From NCBI GenBank assembly GCA_947581855.1, contig CANPVZ010000005.1:1-64000 (forward strand): a DNA stretch of 64,000 nt, given 5' to 3'. The notes under the pieces were generated by a model, which saw only the letters and a list, made by a program, of their open reading frames with translations, was not told the origin of the DNA and searched no databases. A program made the position numbers and the translations under genes. Source of the DNA: an uncultured Phocaeicola sp. Its GTDB lineage: Bacteria > Bacteroidota > Bacteroidia > Bacteroidales > Bacteroidaceae. Below are positions 61,464-64,000 of the stretch, in pieces. Every line of letters begins with the position of its first letter. Within the stretch, counting starts at the first letter, position 1.

Positions 61464-63779
61464 TTATTCGAAAAATTCATCCAGTCCATCTGCTTCATTA
61501 CTTCCGGTAATATCATTGCAAGGGTCAAAATCTTCAGGGAAAATGAATTTCTCATCCTGGGAGTATCCAAGATTTTTATCAGCATATACTTTATTCATAT
61601 AAATAGCCCATACCGGTAGAGCCATAGAGGCGCCTTGTCCGTATAGCATTGTATCGAAATGGATATCCCGATCTTCACCTCCAACCCATACGCCGGATAC
61701 TAATGAAGGAGTAAAGCCCATGAACCAACCGTCGGAATTATTATTCGTCGTTCCGGTCTTTCCACCCATATCCGCTTTGATGCCGTAACGGAAACGGACT
61801 CGTCCGCCTGTACCTTCATTGATAACAGCCCGCAGCATATCCAGCATTTTATATGAACTCTCTTCACTGATCACTTCTTCCATTAATGGAGAAAACTCAG
61901 ATATGATATTTCCTTCGTTATCTTCTATACGAGTTACAAATAAAGGAGCCGTGCGAATACCTCTATTAGCAAAAGCAGTGTAAGCACTAACCATCTCTCC
62001 TACTGATATCTCACAAGGTCCAAGACATAAAGACGGCGTAGGTTGTATATCTTTGTTCAATATTCCAAAATTATGTAGCAACCGTACCAATGCATAAGGA
62101 TTGAGTTTACTCATTAAGTAAGCCGATATCCAATTGTTTGAATTGGCTAATCCCCATTTTAAAGTTACCATTTCTCCATATCGTTTGTTGGATGTGTTTC
62201 GCGGGGTCCATGTCTTTCCATCCTCGGTAATGATAGTCTGTTCAACATTACGAGTCTCATCACAGGGAGAAAAGCCATTCTCCATAGCTAAAGCATACAA
62301 ATAAGGCTTGATGGTAGAACCTACTTGGCGGCGTCCAATCATAGCCATATCGTATTGGAAGTTTGCATAGTTAGGTCCTCCTACATAGGCTTTTACATAT
62401 CCGGTACGCGGGTCCATAGACATAAAACCTGTACGTAAGAAATGTTTGTAATAGCGTATTGAATCCATCGGAGTCATAATGGTATCAATACTTCCGTTGT
62501 ATGAGAATACTGTCATTTCACATTTAGTGTTGAAAGCTTTTTCAATCTCTTTTTCAGAGTATCCTCCTTCTTTCATGATTTGGTAACGTTGGCTCTGTTT
62601 CATAGCCCGTTTTAGAATCTTTTGTACTTCTTCCGGAGATAGTTGATTTGTATACGGAGCTGTTTTACGTCCTTTCTTTTCTTTAAAGAAACTTGGTTGC
62701 AAGTAGTCTACCACATGCTCTTTTACAGCTTCTTCTGCATATTTCTGCATGCGTGAGTCTATGGTTGTATAGATTTTGAGTCCATCGATATAAACGTTGT
62801 ACGGGTCGCCGTTTTTCTTGAAGTTCTTATTACACCATCCATAAAGCGGATTCTTTTCCCATGCAATGGAATCTTCATAAAATTTTTGCATTTGCCAACC
62901 CCGATAATCGCTTTTATATGGTTTTTTGGCGGTCATTACGGTTCTTAAATATTCACGGAAATAGGTCGCTAATCCTTCTTTATGATCTACTTTTCGATAT
63001 TTTAAAGTAAGGGGTAACGCTTTTAGAGAATCTGATTCGGCTTGAGTCAGATGACCGGCTTTTCTCATTTGGTCAAGTACGACATTGCGGCGTTCGCGGG
63101 AACGTTCGTTAAAACGTACCGGATTATAATAAGATGGATTTTTACACATGCCTACTAATGTTGCAGCTTCTTCTATGTTTAAATTCTTCGGCTCTTTTGA
63201 AAAATAAGTGTTAGATGCTGTTTTAATACCTACGGCATTGTTTAAAAAATCAAAGTAATTTAGATACATGGTCAGAATCTCTTCTTTGGTATAAAAGCGT
63301 TCCAATTTAACGGCAATTACCCATTCAATGGGTTTTTGTAACACGCGTTGTAGGGTGTTGCTGGCTACATCGGAATAGAGTTGCTTGGCTAATTGCTGAG
63401 TGATAGTACTGCCACCTCCAGCACTTGTTTGCATAAATAATCCTCTTTTTATAACGGCACGAACAATGGCCCGTGCATCAATACCCGAATGTTCTTTAAA
63501 ACGGATATCTTCGGTGTCAATCAGTGCATTAATGAGATTTGGCGATAATTCGTCATATCCTACAAATATACGGTTCTCCTTACTATATGACCATGTTCCT
63601 AACATCTTGCCATCAGCCGAGATGATTTCGGAAGCAAATTTATCAATTGGATTTTCCAGTTCTTCAACAGGGGGCATATAGCCAATCCAACCTTTTGCAA
63701 TAGCAGTAAATATAAGGATTGTTGCACAAGTGAGGAACAAAAGTCCGCACCACATAATTTTTATGATCTTTTTTCCCAT
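61464..63779 (-). CDS. Penicillin-binding protein 1A (bifunctional transglycosylase/transpeptidase)
   Basis: A class A PBP that polymerises and crosslinks peptidoglycan, anchored by an N-terminal membrane segment (IMWCGLLFLTCATILIFTAIA). The GT51 domain shows EDIRFKEHSGIDARAI near 79-94 and GGSTITQQLAKQLY near 121-134. The transpeptidase has the active-site Ser488 in VGSTIKPYLYAL, SNN in GLANSNNWISA, and KTGTT in GGKTGTTNNNSDGW. At 771 residues it is typical. An earlier TTG at 63815 would lie in the -7 box; the ATG at 63779 leaves a leader of about 30 bases. The C-terminal tail is short and acidic. It is monocistronic in this window. Confidence 0.95.
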   Translation of the reverse strand: MGKKIIKIMWCGLLFLTCATILIFTAIAKGWIGYMPPVEELENPIDKFASEIISADGKMLGTWSYSKENRIFVGYDELSPNLINALIDTEDIRFKEHSGIDARAIVRAVIKRGLFMQTSAGGGSTITQQLAKQLYSDVASNTLQRVLQKPIEWVIAVKLERFYTKEEILTMYLNYFDFLNNAVGIKTASNTYFSKEPKNLNIEEAATLVGMCKNPSYYNPVRFNERSRERRNVVLDQMRKAGHLTQAESDSLKALPLTLKYRKVDHKEGLATYFREYLRTVMTAKKPYKSDYRGWQMQKFYEDSIAWEKNPLYGWCNKNFKKNGDPYNVYIDGLKIYTTIDSRMQKYAEEAVKEHVVDYLQPSFFKEKKGRKTAPYTNQLSPEEVQKILKRAMKQSQRYQIMKEGGYSEKEIEKAFNTKCEMTVFSYNGSIDTIMTPMDSIRYYKHFLRTGFMSMDPRTGYVKAYVGGPNYANFQYDMAMIGRRQVGSTIKPYLYALAMENGFSPCDETRNVEQTIITEDGKTWTPRNTSNKRYGEMVTLKWGLANSNNWISAYLMSKLNPYALVRLLHNFGILNKDIQPTPSLCLGPCEISVGEMVSAYTAFANRGIRTAPLFVTRIEDNEGNIISEFSPLMEEVISEESSYKMLDMLRAVINEGTGGRVRFRYGIKADMGGKTGTTNNNSDGWFMGFTPSLVSGVWVGGEDRDIHFDTMLYGQGASMALPVWAIYMNKVYADKNLGYSQDEKFIFPEDFDPCNDITGSNEADGLDEFFE

Positions 63780-63812
63780 AGTCGAATTCGTGAGCTTGTG
63801 TAATATCGATTG

Positions 63813-63820
63813 CAAAAGTA
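63813..63820 (-). promoter_or_regulatory. -7 box of the PBP1A gene
   Basis: CAAAAGTA reads TACTTTTG on the minus strand, 33 bases from the ATG at 63779. Its position supports that start over the upstream TTG. The remaining 180 bases to the right edge hold no gene I can support. Confidence 0.5.
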
Positions 63821-64000
63821 CAACAATTCTTCTAAATCAGGTATGTTTCTAACAAACTTCAACGAATTATATGGCAAAATAAGTGATTAAATATATGCTT
63901 TTAATAAAAAATAATATCTAATTTTACACTCCGTAGACAAAAGCTATATCAAATACCTTATTATATGGAAAATAGAAGTCTTGTAACTATCGCGGAACAT

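Noticed and set aside
1..64000. tRNA, rRNA and CRISPR arrays
   Set aside because: I scanned the intergenic regions for the conserved GGTTCGA arm, long rRNA-like conserved stretches and evenly spaced repeats and saw none; a covariance-model search would be needed to exclude a tRNA completely.

Overview
The window looks like chromosome from a Bacteroides- or Phocaeicola-type member of the Bacteroidales. Three things point there. Many genes are preceded by a Bacteroidetes -7 box of the form TAnnTTTG a short way upstream of the start. The gene set is typical of the group: serine palmitoyltransferase, HU/SPOR-domain protein, BT4734-type VirE protein, pyruvate phosphate dikinase, formate-tetrahydrofolate ligase, and short Bacteroides families. 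Base composition is AT-rich, with islands that are visibly richer in G+C. I saw no rRNA, tRNA or CRISPR array.

Layout. 1-9.5 kb: a gene-free left edge, then serine palmitoyltransferase (spt) divergent from a diacylglycerol/sphingoid-base-type lipid kinase, a tRNA m6A methyltransferase (-), and a tight lon-tgt-lptF/G operon. 9.9-14.5 kb: a cysteine-less thioredoxin-fold protein, serB, a DEAD-box helicase, a lipoprotein and a decayed RmlC-like protein. 14.5-22.5 kb: HU/SPOR protein, FHA protein and HAD phosphatase (+), RluA-type synthase and RlmD (-), and ppdK (+). 22.5-29.7 kb: a G+C-richer block with an RND tripartite efflux operon, two mini winged-helix genes and a divergent AraC regulator. 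The block is bracketed by the end of ppdK and a second, diverged copy of the last nine ppdK codons, so it looks like an inserted islet. 30-40.5 kb: YitT-type membrane protein, an IS3-family transposase relic, formate-THF ligase (-), and a complete lipoate ligase-gcvT-gcvH-gcvPA-gcvPB-lpd operon. 41-50.4 kb: accessory segment with a DUF6078-like gene, a GTTGC/GTCGC-rich stretch, a VirE/VapE-type gene, a 1624-residue exonuclease-RecQ-UvrD fusion and an iron alcohol dehydrogenase. 50.4-57.5 kb: a structured inverted-repeat element, a short dispersed repeat, then a minus-strand train (C-S lyase, DUF3737 beta-helix, broken flavodoxin-type gene, two tandem cyclophilin-fold lipoproteins, alpha/beta hydrolase, MATE pump, remnant of a DUF418 gene, small membrane protein). 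58-64 kb: two small hypothetical genes, a short DXS-like enzyme lacking two substrate arginines, a second copy of the dispersed repeat, and PBP1A.

How genes work together. Fhs supplies formyl-THF and the glycine cleavage system supplies methylene-THF and NADH; the lipoate ligase heading the gcv operon can charge GcvH, and the lpd at its end re-oxidises it, so this is one coherent one-carbon module. The efflux operon with its divergent AraC gene is a self-contained resistance unit. The most unusual loci are the exonuclease-RecQ-UvrD fusion beside VirE, the duplicated ppdK end bracketing the efflux islet, the folded repeat at 50.5 kb, and the DXS-like and Tgt enzymes that lack residues normally thought essential or structural.
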